Source: Turnera subulata
Lineage: Eukaryota > Streptophyta > Magnoliopsida > Malpighiales > Passifloraceae
Length of the DNA stretch: 64,000 nt
Assembly (NCBI GenBank): GCA_028386065.3
Contig: JAKUCV010000319.1
Span: 102,088 to 166,087, forward strand
Direction: 5' to 3'
Part shown: positions 1 through 10,194 of the stretch, one piece after another
How positions within the stretch are numbered: position 1 is the first letter of the stretch
Layout: the number at the start of each line of letters is the position of its first letter
Program-made: the position numbers and the translations under genes
The notes under the pieces: model-generated
The model's input: only the letters and a program-made list of their open reading frames with translations
The model's database searches: none
Told to the model about the DNA's origin: nothing

Positions 1-720
1 TAATGAAGTATTGAAAACCATCTCTAGCCTGTGTAGACATTGGTCCGCATACATCAGTATGTATTAGACCTAGCAAGTCCTAGGCTCTTCACCTTTACCC
101 GTAAAGGAAGCCTTAGTCATTTTGCCTAACAAACATGACTCATATGTCTCATATGATTCAAAATCAAATGAGTCTAAAAATCCAACTTTATGGAGTTTAG
201 GAATACGAGTCTTTTTTATATGGGCCAAACGACTATGCCAGAGATAGGTTTCACTAGAATCATGTAATCTAACCTTCTTTTCGTATTAATGTTATAAATA
301 GGCGTTACTAGGTTTAGAACATACAAACCATCGTTTAAAATGCACCATCATAATCAATTTCATTGAAATAAATAGAACAACAATTGTTCTTTATTCTCAA
401 TGAAACTTTTCTTGTTCATACAAGACACAGAAATCAAATTCCTGCTTATGGTAGGTACATAATAGCAATTGTATAGTTCTAAAACCAAAATGCTAGGTAA
501 GAATAGATAGAAAGTCCCTACGGCTAATGTAGCAGCTCTTGCTCCAATTCCGAGGCATAGGTCTATCTCATCCTTAGCCAATCTCCCACTCTTTCTCAGT
601 TCCTACACATTTCTACAAATGTGAGAACCACATTTGGTATCTAATACGCATGAGGCAGAGGTAGAGATATAAGCCTCTATAACAAAATACCTGAAGTGGA
701 AGTCTCACTTCCCTTTTGCT
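1..720 (-). pseudogene. copia-1 protease, gag_pre-integrase and integrase start (broken)
   Basis: Decayed pol N-terminal region on the minus strand. The pre-integrase segment in 360-581 contains the copia-typical LYNCYYVPTISRNLISVSC string. Upstream, around 600-680, a protease-like VLDT-C-HIC pattern is readable, but the residue after D-T is Lys where copia proteases have Gly. At the left edge the reverse strand reads TDVCGPM, the usual start of the integrase core including its first Asp. Stops interrupt the frame between 300 and 360 and elsewhere, so no functional protein is possible. The lineage resembles the TNT1-94-like annotations common in plants; this is from family knowledge, not a search. 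Confidence 0.75.
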
Positions 721-759
721 TCTTTACCTCTTCAAGGTAAACAGGGCAGTTGCGTTTCT

Positions 760-1366
760 AATGGCCTGGTTTGTTGCAACGGAAACAATTTCCTACCTTT
801 GCAACACCACCCTTGGGTTTCAGCACATGAGAATAAGAAGATGCACATTCACCAAACCATTTGGTACATTTCTTCTTCTTGTCAAACTTTGCTTTACCCC
901 TTTCCTTTTCAAAGGAAACCAAGACCCCTAAGGCTCTCAATGTATCTAATCATCTTGAGCACATGAGATCTAACGGGTGATAACTTAGCCATCTTGCATT
1001 GGAACAATGCCTTAGAGGTCTCGTACCTCTCATGCCTTACTTGCTCTCCTCAGAGCAATTTCAGGTGTTCGATCATATCGAACGCCCACATGTTCTCATC
1101 TTGCTTCTGAAGCTCAGAGTCCATGGCAATTAGCATAAGGCATGCAACATCCAATACTTCATCAACATGCTTCTCACAAGCATCTACTTCTGCCCCTAGA
1201 AGCATTAGGCGCCAATTCATTAAAAGTAGGCCCTTCAAGGACATACAAATTTTTCTTGTTTGAAGACTATCCTCAAAATGTGATGCCACTCTAGGAAACT
1301 ATTCCTATTCAGCTTGTCCTATTCAAGGACGAATCGCAATAATAAAGTGCTAGTGTTTTGTGCCAT
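760..1366 (-). pseudogene. copia-1 gag with zinc knuckle (broken)
   Basis: Gag begins at the ATG complementary to 1364-1366 (MAQNTS...). The frame meets a stop within about 20 codons and again about 25 codons later, then shifts. The middle part at 1050-1289 reads as gag (ENMWAFDMIEHLK), and 758-940 ends in the zinc knuckle CFRCNKPGH. Gag would bind element RNA through the CCHC knuckle and form particles. The many breaks make it a pseudogene. It lies between the leader (palindrome array) and the protease region, in normal copia order. Confidence 0.75.
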
Positions 1367-2156
1367 GGTAATTCTACAACAATGATCAACTCACACAAAT
1401 AATAGTCATGCATACAAATCATTTAATAAGGAATTCTATTAAATGGGCTCCTACTACATAAATCAAGACAATTATATAAGTAGGCCAAGATCCATATTTC
1501 ACTACAACATAAGTCAGCTTTGGCTGATCACCTAAATCATAGCTATTTAGGTAGACAACTCTTGTCAATTACATCTCTATGTAACTCTTGGATAGTTGAG
1601 TGAACAACACCTTGTCCAAGTCTATCTTATAGACATTGCTCAACCCTTGCCTCTAGGTCCTTAATCCTATTAAGATAACCTAGTTAAGTCCACACCCACA
1701 ATAAACAGTCGAGATATTACAATTATCCACTCGCATCTTCCTAGGATAAACAATGGCACCTTGCTTTGGCAAAAATCTACCAATTGTCAATCTTAGGCAT
1801 GATGAGTGCTTATCATGGAAGGCAACTAAGAACTTAATATTTCATCAACATATAATTCCAATACATCAAATGCTTGTTCTTGATAAATCATACATTGATG
1901 TCATGTAAATTTGGAAACCAAATACATGTGAATATCGATGTCTAACTTGTACATCAATGTTTTTGAGAATCTGATTCTCCCAACTACTTGGCAACACTTA
2001 GTATTTCGGCCATATCCAGAGCTATAGAGCTCAGATTTGTGCAAAATTGGTGTCTCTGGAAAGCTAAGAAGTAGAGCTACAAGTTTGCTGTTCAGGCTAG
2101 ACACCAATTCGGCCTCCATCTGCCCCGAATTTGCTGTTGAACTCACTGGTCTTCAC
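1367..2156 (-). other. copia-1 leader, gag-proximal part
   Basis: Non-coding leader between gag and the palindrome array. I see no gene. Three decayed relatives of the 12-bp palindrome occur near 1891, 1931 and 1950 (for example AATATCGATGTC), suggesting the array once extended further toward gag. Confidence 0.5.
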
Positions 2157-2711
2157 AACATCGATGTTGAACCCTTCAACATCGATGTTTGAAGTTTGCG
2201 AATCCACAAAACATCGATGTTGACACTCAAACATCGATGTTGGAGGTTGCCGAACCCTCAGAACATCGATGTTGACCATCAAACATCGATGTTGGAGGTT
2301 TGCGAGCCCTTAGAACATCGATGTTGACAATCAAACATCGATGTTTTAGTGCTTGAACTCCAAACTATTTGGCAGTAGCTCAAGAACATCGATGTTGAAC
2401 ACTTAAACATCGATGTTTTGAGTACTTGAAAGTTCAAGATTTGGCAGTAGCATTATAACATCGATGTTTAACATTTAAACATCGATGTTTAGGTTCTGGA
2501 ACTCAAGAACATCGATGTTGGGACTTAAACATCGATGTTGTTGGAGCTCTGGAACTCAAACCAATTTGGCCGAGCTCAAATAACATCGATGTTTAACACT
2601 TAAACATCGATGTTGTTGAGTGTTTGCATGAAAACATCGATGTTGGTCACACAACATCGATGTTGTGGAGATTCGCCCAAGGCCAATCTTCATGTGACCA
2701 ACATCGATGTT
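2157..2711. repeat. Phased palindrome array 1 (19 perfect AACATCGATGTT)
   Basis: Nineteen mismatch-free copies of the palindrome AACATCGATGTT start at 2157, 2178, 2210, 2230, 2262, 2282, 2314, 2334, 2385, 2406, 2457, 2478, 2508, 2528, 2582, 2603, 2633, 2653 and 2700. They form nine pairs with a start-to-start step of 20 or 21 bp plus one single. Pair-to-pair steps are 51-53 or 67-74 bp. Spacers inside pairs are 8-9 bp, loosely GA-rich then TCA/TTA. Spacers between pairs are only partly similar. The array lies in the copia-1 leader, about 455-1010 bases downstream of the LTR. Confidence 0.95.
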
Positions 2712-3152
2712 ATGGCCTAAACTTGCTTGAACGACAATCGTTCGATACACAAACCGGCACTCGGTTTTTCTGAGTTGAACCCTTCGACCTACTGCCATAA
2801 ACATCTTGATTGATATCTCATACCAATCAAGTGCTTGTTGTCAAAACACTTTTGACAAAACAACCTTAACAACATATATATCACATATATATAACTGAAT
2901 ACAATATGACATGATCATGCTCTATCACATAAAACATATCATGTATATTTACTCAAAAACATATCAAACATATGCATATAATTGGATGGCAAATCACATA
3001 TACCAAAACAAAGTCAGCATATCATTTGATAATACACAAACACATCATGTTCAAAACCATTTAGCATATCTCATACACAAAACGATTCCTACACATGCTA
3101 AGATGATCATATCTCATATGCATCATTTATACGGTTTAGAGCTTCACAAGAA
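2712..3152 (-). other. copia-1 leader, LTR-proximal part
   Basis: AT-rich, non-coding. Many ATAT and ACATATCA runs are present, but no gene or structured repeat beyond short TA-rich stretches (2874-2890). Confidence 0.5.
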
Positions 3153-3166
3153 GGCTCCGCTACCAC
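3153..3166 (-). other. copia-1 primer-binding site
   Basis: The minus strand immediately inside the LTR reads GTGGTAGCGGAGCC. The SIRE-type element has the same motif directly inside its own 5' LTR (18494-18508). Position and sequence fit a tRNA primer site of the initiator-Met-like TGGTA..GAGC type. Confidence 0.7.
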
Positions 3167-4692
3167 TGTAAGTTTCCGTAATCTACATGACACTTCATAT
3201 AGAACATAAAATGCACAGCGGAAGTACGGAAACTAACCAAGAACCAAGTGAAGCATGCATAAACCGTATAACAAAATTTACATACCTGGAAGATTAGGGT
3301 CTTTCACCTAACTCGTGTATGGAATCAGTGAGAGCAAGACAACGGCCTGGCTCCTCTATGGTATCCACACGAACCGTGACCTTCCCGGAATCGTCACACG
3401 AATCCAAGAACGAGCTCCCCGGACTGATGTGTTAGCAAGAGTAAACCGGGGCTGTGTGTTTTGGGTGTTTTGGTTCTTCTTCTTTCTTTCACAAAGAGGA
3501 TGGAGAAGAGAAGAGGAGGTGTGTTTTGAGCTCTGCAAAATGTGGTGAAAGAGGGGAGGGAGAGGAGTGATCAGATTACACACCAAAAAATCCCAACACA
3601 CTCAACCATTATGCTTAGAATAAGCACTAATGGCCAACACTAGGCCCCAAAGGTAATGACCATCATTACCTTGTCTCCACTAATGGACAATATGATAACA
3701 CACTACCAAAGCACTAATGTCTGGTCAATTATTCAGCTAATAATTATGCCAAAACCGACCCTGGTTCAACCACGGTTCAACCACGGTCCAACCACACCCG
3801 GTCCAACCATGGTCCAACCACGGTTCAACCAACTGCTCGAACCAACGGTTCTATGTGTGTGACCCTGTAGGCACTTGTAACATCCGGCAATAATTATAAA
3901 ATCTCATTTTACAATTATAGGCAAAGAGCGGCGTCTAGCAACACATCATTGCTACCCGAACGACAAGATCAATACTGATTCTCTATGCCTCGAAACATGT
4001 CATCGTCCCTTCGTCCCATTATCAGATTAAACCGAGACATGGAATATGTCAATCTCGTATATGTTTAATCTCGGTTTCTTGATCCTCGAGTTAACTGTGT
4101 AAAACGGATACCAATGATATCACCATATCATAATCCGAGCACGACCGTGCATTTACAGTTCGACTCTATCAAGAAACCATCAGATAATATACCCGTTATA
4201 TAGGTCGGACGAATCCCCTCTTGACTCATCAAAACCCACTACATAATCATCATATACCCAATGATTACCCTTATGTCCACCCAGTTACGGATGACTAGGA
4301 ATAATATCAAAGTACATGACTCATATGTTGGGAACCTTGATGATCTCAGGTCGGAGGACAATTACATCTATAAGAACCACTAATGACATACATATAACGT
4401 TCCATGTAGGGTTCTTATGTGGGTCGGTCCAGTCCACAAGTTCTCCAACTTGTACCCGTATGTAGAATTCATATCACACATGCAATTCTCAATATACGCT
4501 AGTCTTAATTTATTATTACAACCCATCCGTAATAATAATCGACTAGGGACATTTAAGAATATGAAATATTCTAGGGTTATAAGTATGTGCAAGCGTTTAT
4601 CTCATAAACAATACTTATTGGAATAACCTTAATGTGTATACATGACTACAAATAATCATCCATGATTGGCTTTTGGGCATATTACACTAACA
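3167..4692 (-). repeat. copia-1 5' LTR
   Basis: 1526 bp, bounded by TG at 3167 and CA at 4692 on the plus strand (minus strand TGTTAGTGTAATATGCCC ... CTTACA). The homologous solo LTR 42738-44250 (1513 bp) aligns in opposite orientation, which confirms both ends. Inside, 3763-3831 holds six copies of an 11-bp GGTYCAACC motif, also present in the solo LTR. Confidence 0.9.
3763..3831. repeat. GGTYCAACC short tandem repeat in LTR
   Basis: Six copies of GGTTCAACC or GGTCCAACC, mostly at an 11-bp step. The related solo LTR keeps the same type of cluster at 43602-43671 although the individual bases differ. Confidence 0.7.
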
Positions 4693-5798
4693 CTGACATC
4701 TCCATGGACTTTATTGATGGATTGCCCAAGTCTTGCAGTAAGACAGTGTTGTTCGTTGTTGTTGATCGGTTTTTCAAGTATGCACATTTTCTTCCCCTTG
4801 CACATCCATATAGTGCTGCCAGAGTTGCTCAAGTCTTTTTTGAGCATATTGTTCGATTGCATGGCATTCCAGAAACCATCACTTGTGATAGGGATGTGGT
4901 GTTTACAAGCAACTTTTGGCGAGAGTTGTTTCGTCTGAATGGCACAAAGCTGCAATTTTCTACTGCCTATCACCCCCAAACAGACGGTCAAACAGAGGTG
5001 GTCAACCAAACAGTGGAAATGTATCTGCGTTGCTTTGTTGGCGACTTCCCTACCTAATGGGTGTCATGGGTTGCATGGGCTGAATATTGTTATAACACCT
5101 CCTTTCACACTGCCCTCAAAACCACACCCTTTCGGGTACTGTATGGTCGTGACCCTCCTCGCTTATTATCTTATGTGGCAGGTTCAACTCGGGTAGAAGC
5201 AGTAGATTCTACCTTGCTGGATCGTGATGTTGCCCTGCATGATATCCGGGGTCGCCTCCTCACTGCTCAACAGAAAATGAAGGAGTCCTATGATCGTGGT
5301 CACCGTGATGTTGCATTTGACCCTGGCCAACTTGTATGGCTTCGCTTGAAACACTCCCGCCCACAGACTATGGGTACCATGCGGTGCAAGCTGTCCCCAA
5401 AATACTGTGGCCCCTTTCCTATCGTTCAGCGCATTGGTACAGTGGCTTATGAGCTGAAGCTTCCACCTGACACTAAGCTGCACAATGTGTTCCATGTTTC
5501 TTTGTTGAAAGAATACCGAGGTGAGCCACCCTTGACAGCACCTATGTTGCCCCCAACTAATGATGGCAGAGCAGTTCTTACCCCTGCTGTGATCCTCCGC
5601 ACTCGCCTCAATCGTGGCAATTATGACTTGTTGGTCCAGTGGCAGGGTCAATCAGATGCAGACGCAACCTGGGAAGACATGGCAAATTTCCAGCAAACCT
5701 ACCCAGATTTCGAGCTTGAGGACAAGCTCTTTCCCCAGGACGGGGGAGATGTTATGGACGCTTCCATAGGCAGGAATTATGCTAGGCGTCCACACTGA
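4693..5798 (+). pseudogene. Ty3/gypsy chromovirus integrase with chromodomain (truncated)
   Basis: Integrase core and C-terminus of a plus-strand chromovirus, Reina-like by its C-terminal motif. The core starts at DISMDFIDGLPKS (first catalytic Asp), continues with FVVVDRFFKYAHF (second Asp) and PQTDGQTEVVNQ (catalytic Glu). A GPF..V..IG..AY segment follows, then HNVFHVSLLK and a chromodomain-like tail LLVQWQGQSDADATWEDM. A TAA stop at 5055-5057 splits the frame, consistent with one C-to-T change in a Gln codon. Everything upstream of 4693 was displaced by the copia-1 insertion. The stop of the frame at 5796-5798 lies inside the 3' LTR. Confidence 0.85.
5741..5749 (+). other. Polypurine tract of the chromovirus
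   Basis: CGGGGGAGA directly before TGTTATGG, the expected plus-strand priming site ahead of a 3' LTR. Confidence 0.6.
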
Positions 5799-6190
5799 TT
5801 CAGGTCATCAATTTCATCCACAATTCAAGGACACTGATTCAGCAATCACAATGTTATCATTGATTCTTGGCAATCATCATTATCCTTCTTTCCTTAGTTA
5901 TCCTGAAGTCAACTTTATATTTCCTATTAGACAACAAGCTGGTCCACTAAAGATCTGCTATTATCCCTTTGATTATGTCTTTTAATGCTTTCCAATTAGA
6001 CTATGATTCTATCTTTAATATTTGCTATTAGAGTAAGGATGTACTTCTATTCCTGTACTACTCAAAGTCCTATTTAAAGGATCCTACTATGAATAAAGAA
6101 ATCAAGTCATATTCAGCAAACACCTAGAGGTCAGAGCTCCCTTTAACGAGTTCAGGTTCAGACTCCCTTCAAGAGTCTAGTTCACCATCA
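5750..6190 (+). repeat. Chromovirus 3' LTR (right end approximate)
   Basis: Starts TGTTATGGACG after the polypurine tract. It holds a TATTTAAA box near 6071 and AATAAA near 6093, spaced as in short Reina LTRs. The end is placed at CCATCA near 6190 by TG..CA logic only; no second LTR is available to confirm it. Confidence 0.5.
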
Positions 6191-6869
6191 TAGGTCGGGG
6201 GAAGGGCAAGGTCAAAAGTCCAGGCCAAGGCCCGAGGACTCGATCCCAGAAGTGTGGTGCTAACAGAGAGACTGTGGGTAATTGGCACCAACACCGAGCT
6301 TCACCTCTAAGTGGACGTCTGACAGGGGGTAGATGGAAGCTTAGGGAACTATCAATAAGATCGAAAGCCGTTGGTAGTACATTAGGTTGGGAGCCCCTTC
6401 GAGACATCTTATTAAACACAGGGCCTCACACAGGTCCAGCCTGTGAAGGTGCTGTTGAGCAATTTAGAGCATAAAGGCAAGACATGTGAATCCCTGGATA
6501 CCTAAGATTTCATCAATCCTGATCCCTACCCACTTCAAAATTACTATTACTTTTTATTCTCTTGCTTAATTTAATTTCGATTTGCACTCACCCCATAATC
6601 CATTTTTGTTTAATTGTCTCGAGCCTAATTCGTCTAAAGTAAGGAGTAACAGACTCAATCCAGTCCCTGTGGATACGACCTTGATAGTACTACAACAATC
6701 TTGTGCACTTGCAGGACTCACAGCACACATCAATTGTGCCAAATGTTACATTCTCAAGATCATAGGTATCGAAATAGCAGAGCACCTGTGAGGACTCTAG
6801 TATTATACAGTATAATAGATATTAGATATATTTGTATATATATTAATGTTCACGTGATGATAATGCCCC
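6191..6869 (+). mobile_element. Gypsy leader/LTR scraps
   Basis: No coding sequence is supportable. The 6540-6790 stretch contains CCTGTGGATACGACCTTGATAGTACTACAACAATCTTGTGCACTTGCAGG-type sequence, the hallmark 3' end of OTA-type gypsy LTRs, here in plus orientation. 6191-6540 looks like retroelement non-coding DNA but I cannot place it. Confidence 0.4.
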
Positions 6870-7403
6870 ACTACTTCTTTTTTTCTTTTTTTTGATAAAC
6901 AGAGGTAGATTCCTTCATAGATCTGAAAGTGTTACATAGAAATACATCAACACATCGAACAAGAGAAATATAAAAGCCTTAAAATCTATTACAAGATGTA
7001 AAGCCAGAAACTCTATAGTAGTAAAACCTACTGCGTGAATATAGAAATTGAGACTTAAACTATTTCTCAATGAAATAAGATCCAAAGGAATACAGGCATA
7101 CTGAAGCTCCACAAGTCCCAAACGGTTGTTCATCAAAGAGTTGATGAACGATGAGAGGAAAAAGGGGCGATCCTACAATAAAGAGATAAAAGCTTCTAGA
7201 TCCACTTAAAAAAAATGATTGTTGTAGCTTCTATGAATTATCATGAGTTGCCTAACAAAACTAATCTACCCAAAAAAACAAGAAAACAAAACGGTTGCAA
7301 GCCATTCTCTTCTTGGGAATTGTATATTAAATATATACATAAATGCAAAGGCATATATATATTTTAGATAAATAATATCAATTGTTATCCCGTTCCGGTA
7401 TAT
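6870..7403 (-). mobile_element. 5'-truncated LINE 3' end with poly(A)
   Basis: On the minus strand the segment ends GTTTATC followed by an A-rich tail of about 20 (plus-strand T-run 6877-6895), which is how plant L1 LINEs end. It has no readable reverse transcriptase. A possible imperfect target repeat, TGCCCCA, occurs on both sides (near 6864 and 7405). The extent is therefore an estimate. Confidence 0.45.
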
Positions 7404-7446
7404 GTGCCCCATCTGTGCTTTATTGAGATTGACGTGCCAAAACAGT

Positions 7447-7459
7447 TTTCTAGTAGTGG
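7447..7459 (-). other. CACTA-type terminal motif
   Basis: The minus strand reads CACTACTAGAAAA, the terminal inverted repeat motif of CACTA (En/Spm) elements. No partner end or 3-bp target duplication was found, so this may be a remnant or chance. Confidence 0.3.
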
Positions 7460-7972
7460 TGAATATAATATATATATTATATTACTCACAAATCATTTGC
7501 CTGTCTTCTTCGTTTAACGTGTCACAGTGCTGCAAAAATATTAATATCTTCCAATGACACGCGCTCCTCTTGATATTGCAGCTCGTGTGGTCCCCATCTC
7601 AAACTCAGTTGCAATTCTTCTTGAAGAATATATCCTCCTTGATCAATGTGCCAAATAGTTGGACTACAACATATATAAAAATAATTTGGAAGTGTTGGTT
7701 TGACTTGATCCTTCACATCACATATTTAATATCTTGTTAGATATTAATATACGAAGTGAAGGCACAGACACATTGTACTCCCTCGAACTGTCGCTTCGTT
7801 TCTTGGCCGCACGTGTCCTTGTTTTATTTGCTGTTTCATGAAGCACAAGTGAGGTAAAGAGGAATTTCACCCCAAACTTGTTGCTTTCTTTATTTGCTGA
7901 AAATTGGAAATAATCGTGAGTCGTCTCCCACGCAACACTTCTTTAACATCATGTAGCTGGACTTGAAGCTCG
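7460..7972 (-). other. Gypsy 3' non-coding region
   Basis: Follows the integrase stop on the minus strand. It includes a GCGTGGGAGACGACTCACG-like stretch typical of the post-integrase region of OTA gypsy elements. No gene is visible. The expected 3' LTR (plus-strand start TGTAAGTATACAGGG, as at 20041) is not found here, so the element is truncated at this end. Confidence 0.45.
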
Positions 7973-8202
7973 TCATACAGAAGGCATGTCTGCGAACGGT
8001 AGCACTACCTCTTGTTCGATAGGCTCTTCGGGAATGTACAACTTGAGACGTCTTCCATTCATTGTGAAAGTACCGTCGTCTTTGCTCTGAATTTCAACGG
8101 CGCCAGACTGGTAAACTCTGATTACCTCAAAAGGTCCCGACCATCGTGACCGAAGCTTTCAACGGAAAAGCTTGAGTTTGGAGTTGAATAGTAGGACATG
8201 GC
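7973..8202 (-). pseudogene. Gypsy integrase C-terminal fragment
   Basis: The minus strand reads HVLLFNSKLKLF, then KLRSRWSGPFEVI and MNGRRLKLYIPEE, ending at a TGA at 7973-7975. This is the conserved integrase end of Athila/Tat elements, which would help bind DNA during integration. It is joined without gap to gag sequence at about 8199-8206, so the catalytic core is missing. The joined ORF at 8122-8577 reads integrase DNA in the wrong frame after the junction. Fragment only, no function expected. Confidence 0.8.
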
Positions 8203-8595
8203 CTTTGCCTTGTTTTTTAGTGAAAAAGGAAAAAGGCGCAGTTTGATAGCATCTTCGGAGGCTCCATTTACTTTAATGGTTTCCAGGAAATCTTGTAGAT
8301 GCTGATTTGAGTCTTCAGTGGAGGAGCCCCTAAAAGGATCTTGCTGGACCATCTTGATATGGGTCGGCTTTAGCTCAAAGTTATTTGCTTGCACAGCTGG
8401 CCGAACCACATTGGACTGTGCAAGAGTCGAGTCAGGGATAGAGAAATCCCCGGACTGGTCTATGCCGAGGTCCGTATTGGACTCCCTCAATCTCCTCGAC
8501 GATGAGCCCATTATGTTCTGCCATTTTTTCTTCGGACGTAGTGTCATCTTCCGATTTCTTCTCAAGCTTTTGCTCACGGATACGCCTCCAAAAAG
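8203..8595 (-). pseudogene. Gypsy gag, 3' part before the deletion
   Basis: Continuation of the gag started at 19893. First readable as WRRIREQKLEKK and MAEHNGLIVEEIE, then after a frameshift as STLAQSNVVRPAVQANNFELKP, IKMVQQDPFRG, LRLFPFSLKNKAKA. These are the signature N-terminal gag strings of Athila/Tat elements. It stops at the deletion junction near 8203. The right edge (8591-8595, AAAAG) is the target-site copy of the SIRE insertion. Confidence 0.8.
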
Positions 8596-9133
8596 TGTTA
8601 GAATAGGTTCCCTACGCTAGAGGGGGGTGAATAGCATTTTATGGACAAAATCAAGAATTTTCAGGAAATAATTGCGGAATTGAAAGAATGAAGGATACAC
8701 CAAATTTTATACTCGTTCACACACACAACTTGTGTGGCTAATCCAGTCCTCCGAGAGACTCTCTCAGAGATTTAACTATCTAAGTTAAGCTTCCGGGTGC
8801 TTAACAAATCGTTTACAGACCTAGAGCTCGAGTCACACGAAACTCTCCTTACTTGTTTGAAGGTACCACACTTCAAGACTTTCCTAACAGAAAGAAAGAA
8901 CCTCTCCCTATGAATTACAGCACGGAAACTAACCTCCCAAAATAATGAATGGCAACTGAATATAACACTCAAAGCAGAAACTCTCTCAAGAGTGGTTATT
9001 GAGCAACAATGTAAGCACTATAAGGCAACTCTTAAATTCCAAAGGTATTAGCTCATAAAAGTGCATGAATGTTTTTCAATGTATGCTTGAATGTATGAAG
9101 AGTTGATGTTTTGAAAGAGAGGTTTAAAGCCTC

Positions 9134-9141
9134 TATTTATA
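9134..9141 (-). promoter_or_regulatory. TATA box of SIRE 3' LTR
   Basis: Minus-strand CTATAAATAGAGGC. The equivalent box in the 5' LTR is 19048-19055. In both LTRs the nearest palindrome lies 97 bp upstream. Confidence 0.7.
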
Positions 9142-9237
9142 GCTTCAAAAACTCATATGGTCGTTGGGGACAAGTTCTAAAACCTTTTAGACAAGATAGC
9201 ATGCTTGGTGGAAAAAGTTGTTTAATTCCAATGGCAC

Positions 9238-9643
9238 AACATCGATGTTGGGGTCACAACATCGATGTTTGTCCGTTGGATTTGAATAATTGAGCCAACG
9301 GCTACTAAAACATCGATGTTTGTTTGATAAACATCGATGTTTTCATAGACAACATCGATGTTCACAAACCCAACATCGATGTTTTGGTGCTTCGCAAAAA
9401 AATATGATGAAGTTGATTTTTTAAGAACACTGATGTTGGAGGAGGCAACATCGATGTTTAAATGCTGCGGCAAAACCATTTTGAAAACAAATATCATAAC
9501 ATCGATGTTGTGTAAGCCAACATCGATGTTGTGGACGCAACATCGACGTTTTGGACACAACATCGATGTTCTTGAGCCACGACAATTGTTTGATTTGTTT
9601 GAAGGTAAATAACGTCGATGTTTGGACAGGGAACATCGATGTT
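9238..9643. repeat. Phased palindrome array 2 (3' LTR U3)
   Basis: Perfect AACATCGATGTT at 9238, 9258, 9309, 9330, 9351, 9372, 9447, 9498, 9519, 9559 and 9632; one- or two-base variants at 9426, 9539 and 9611. Steps are 20-21 bp within groups and 51-54 bp between groups (9258 to 9309, 9372 to 9426, 9447 to 9498, 9559 to 9611). The sequences between groups are unrelated to one another. Confidence 0.95.
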
Positions 9644-9936
9644 TAGGACTCAAAAATCAATTTTATGACTGAAAGCATGCTATGAAATGCATGAGTAAAT
9701 TTTGTTTTGTTTTGAGCTAATAACATGAAAGTTTTGAGTTACCATTTACAAGGAGTTCCTATAGATAGTTCCTATAATTCTTCATCCTTGTTGCTTCAAT
9801 CCTTGTGCTCCTTTCTCTTTAGACTTTTGCTTCTTTGATTGGTTTCTTTTTGCTTCAAGGTTGTCATCAATTGAGCTATGGTTGGTTTGTCATTATCAAT
9901 ACCCTGAAATGAGACAATGAAGCATGAGTTCTAACA

Positions 9937-9952
9937 ATTTCCCCCTTTTTGA
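9937..9952 (-). other. SIRE polypurine tract
   Basis: The minus strand reads AAAAAGGGGGAAAT just before the 3' LTR. A second AAAAGGGGGAA tract occurs at about 10088-10098, flanking a 24-bp duplicated segment (CCCTAACTTGGTGCATA at about 10014 and 10054). Confidence 0.8.
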
Positions 9953-10194
9953 TAATGACAAACATATAGAAGTATATGCCAAGTTTTATGAATTTATAAG
10001 TGAGGTTGATTCCCCCTAACTTGGTGCATATGTTAATTTCATATGTTAATTCTCCCTAACTTGGTGCATATACTTCTTCTTATCATCTTCCCCCTTTTGT
10101 CATTAGCAAAAAGAATTGGCAATAAGTAGCATTTTATTGAATTGGAAAAATAAATATAAAGATAGCAAGAAAATAAAAGTTTAGAAAATGGGGT
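9953..10194 (-). other. SIRE 3' non-coding region
   Basis: Between the env-position ORF stop and the polypurine tract. Contains the duplicated 24-bp segment and the second purine tract, no ORF. Confidence 0.6.

Larger units (their letters stand above)
1..4692 (-). mobile_element. Copia LTR retrotransposon (copia-1), 5' part
   Basis: Minus-strand Ty1/copia element cut by the left window edge. Reading leftward: 5' LTR (4692-3167), primer-binding site, leader of about 1.8 kb with a palindrome array, gag start at 1366, zinc knuckle, protease-like and pre-integrase region, and the first integrase residues at position 1. Its right flank (from 4693) is chromovirus integrase coding sequence that begins abruptly, so the element landed inside that gene. 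The target duplication would be CTGAC, with its partner outside the window. A solo LTR of the same family is at 42738-44250. The coding part carries many stops and is dead. Confidence 0.85.
8596..9936 (-). repeat. SIRE 3' LTR
   Basis: 1341 bp, TG at 8596 to CA at 9936 on the plus strand. TATA box (minus-strand TATAAATA) at 9134-9141, palindrome array 9238-9643 upstream of it in U3. It has one extra 21-bp palindrome unit (near 9510-9530) compared with the 5' LTR. Confidence 0.95.

Noticed and set aside
2157..2711. CRISPR array (palindromic repeats with spacers)
   Set aside because: The repeat is only 12 bp, steps are 20-21/52/72 rather than uniform, there are no cas genes, and the sequence is a plant retrotransposon.
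4656..5651. Minus-strand ORFs over the chromovirus integrase
   Set aside because: Shadows of the plus-strand integrase, which carries all the conserved motifs.
6869..7459. Complete CACTA element between CCCACTAC (6869) and TAGTG (7459)
   Set aside because: The left motif does not match the CACTACTAGAAAA end, flanks do not form a 3-bp duplication, and the left part is better explained as a LINE poly(A) tail.
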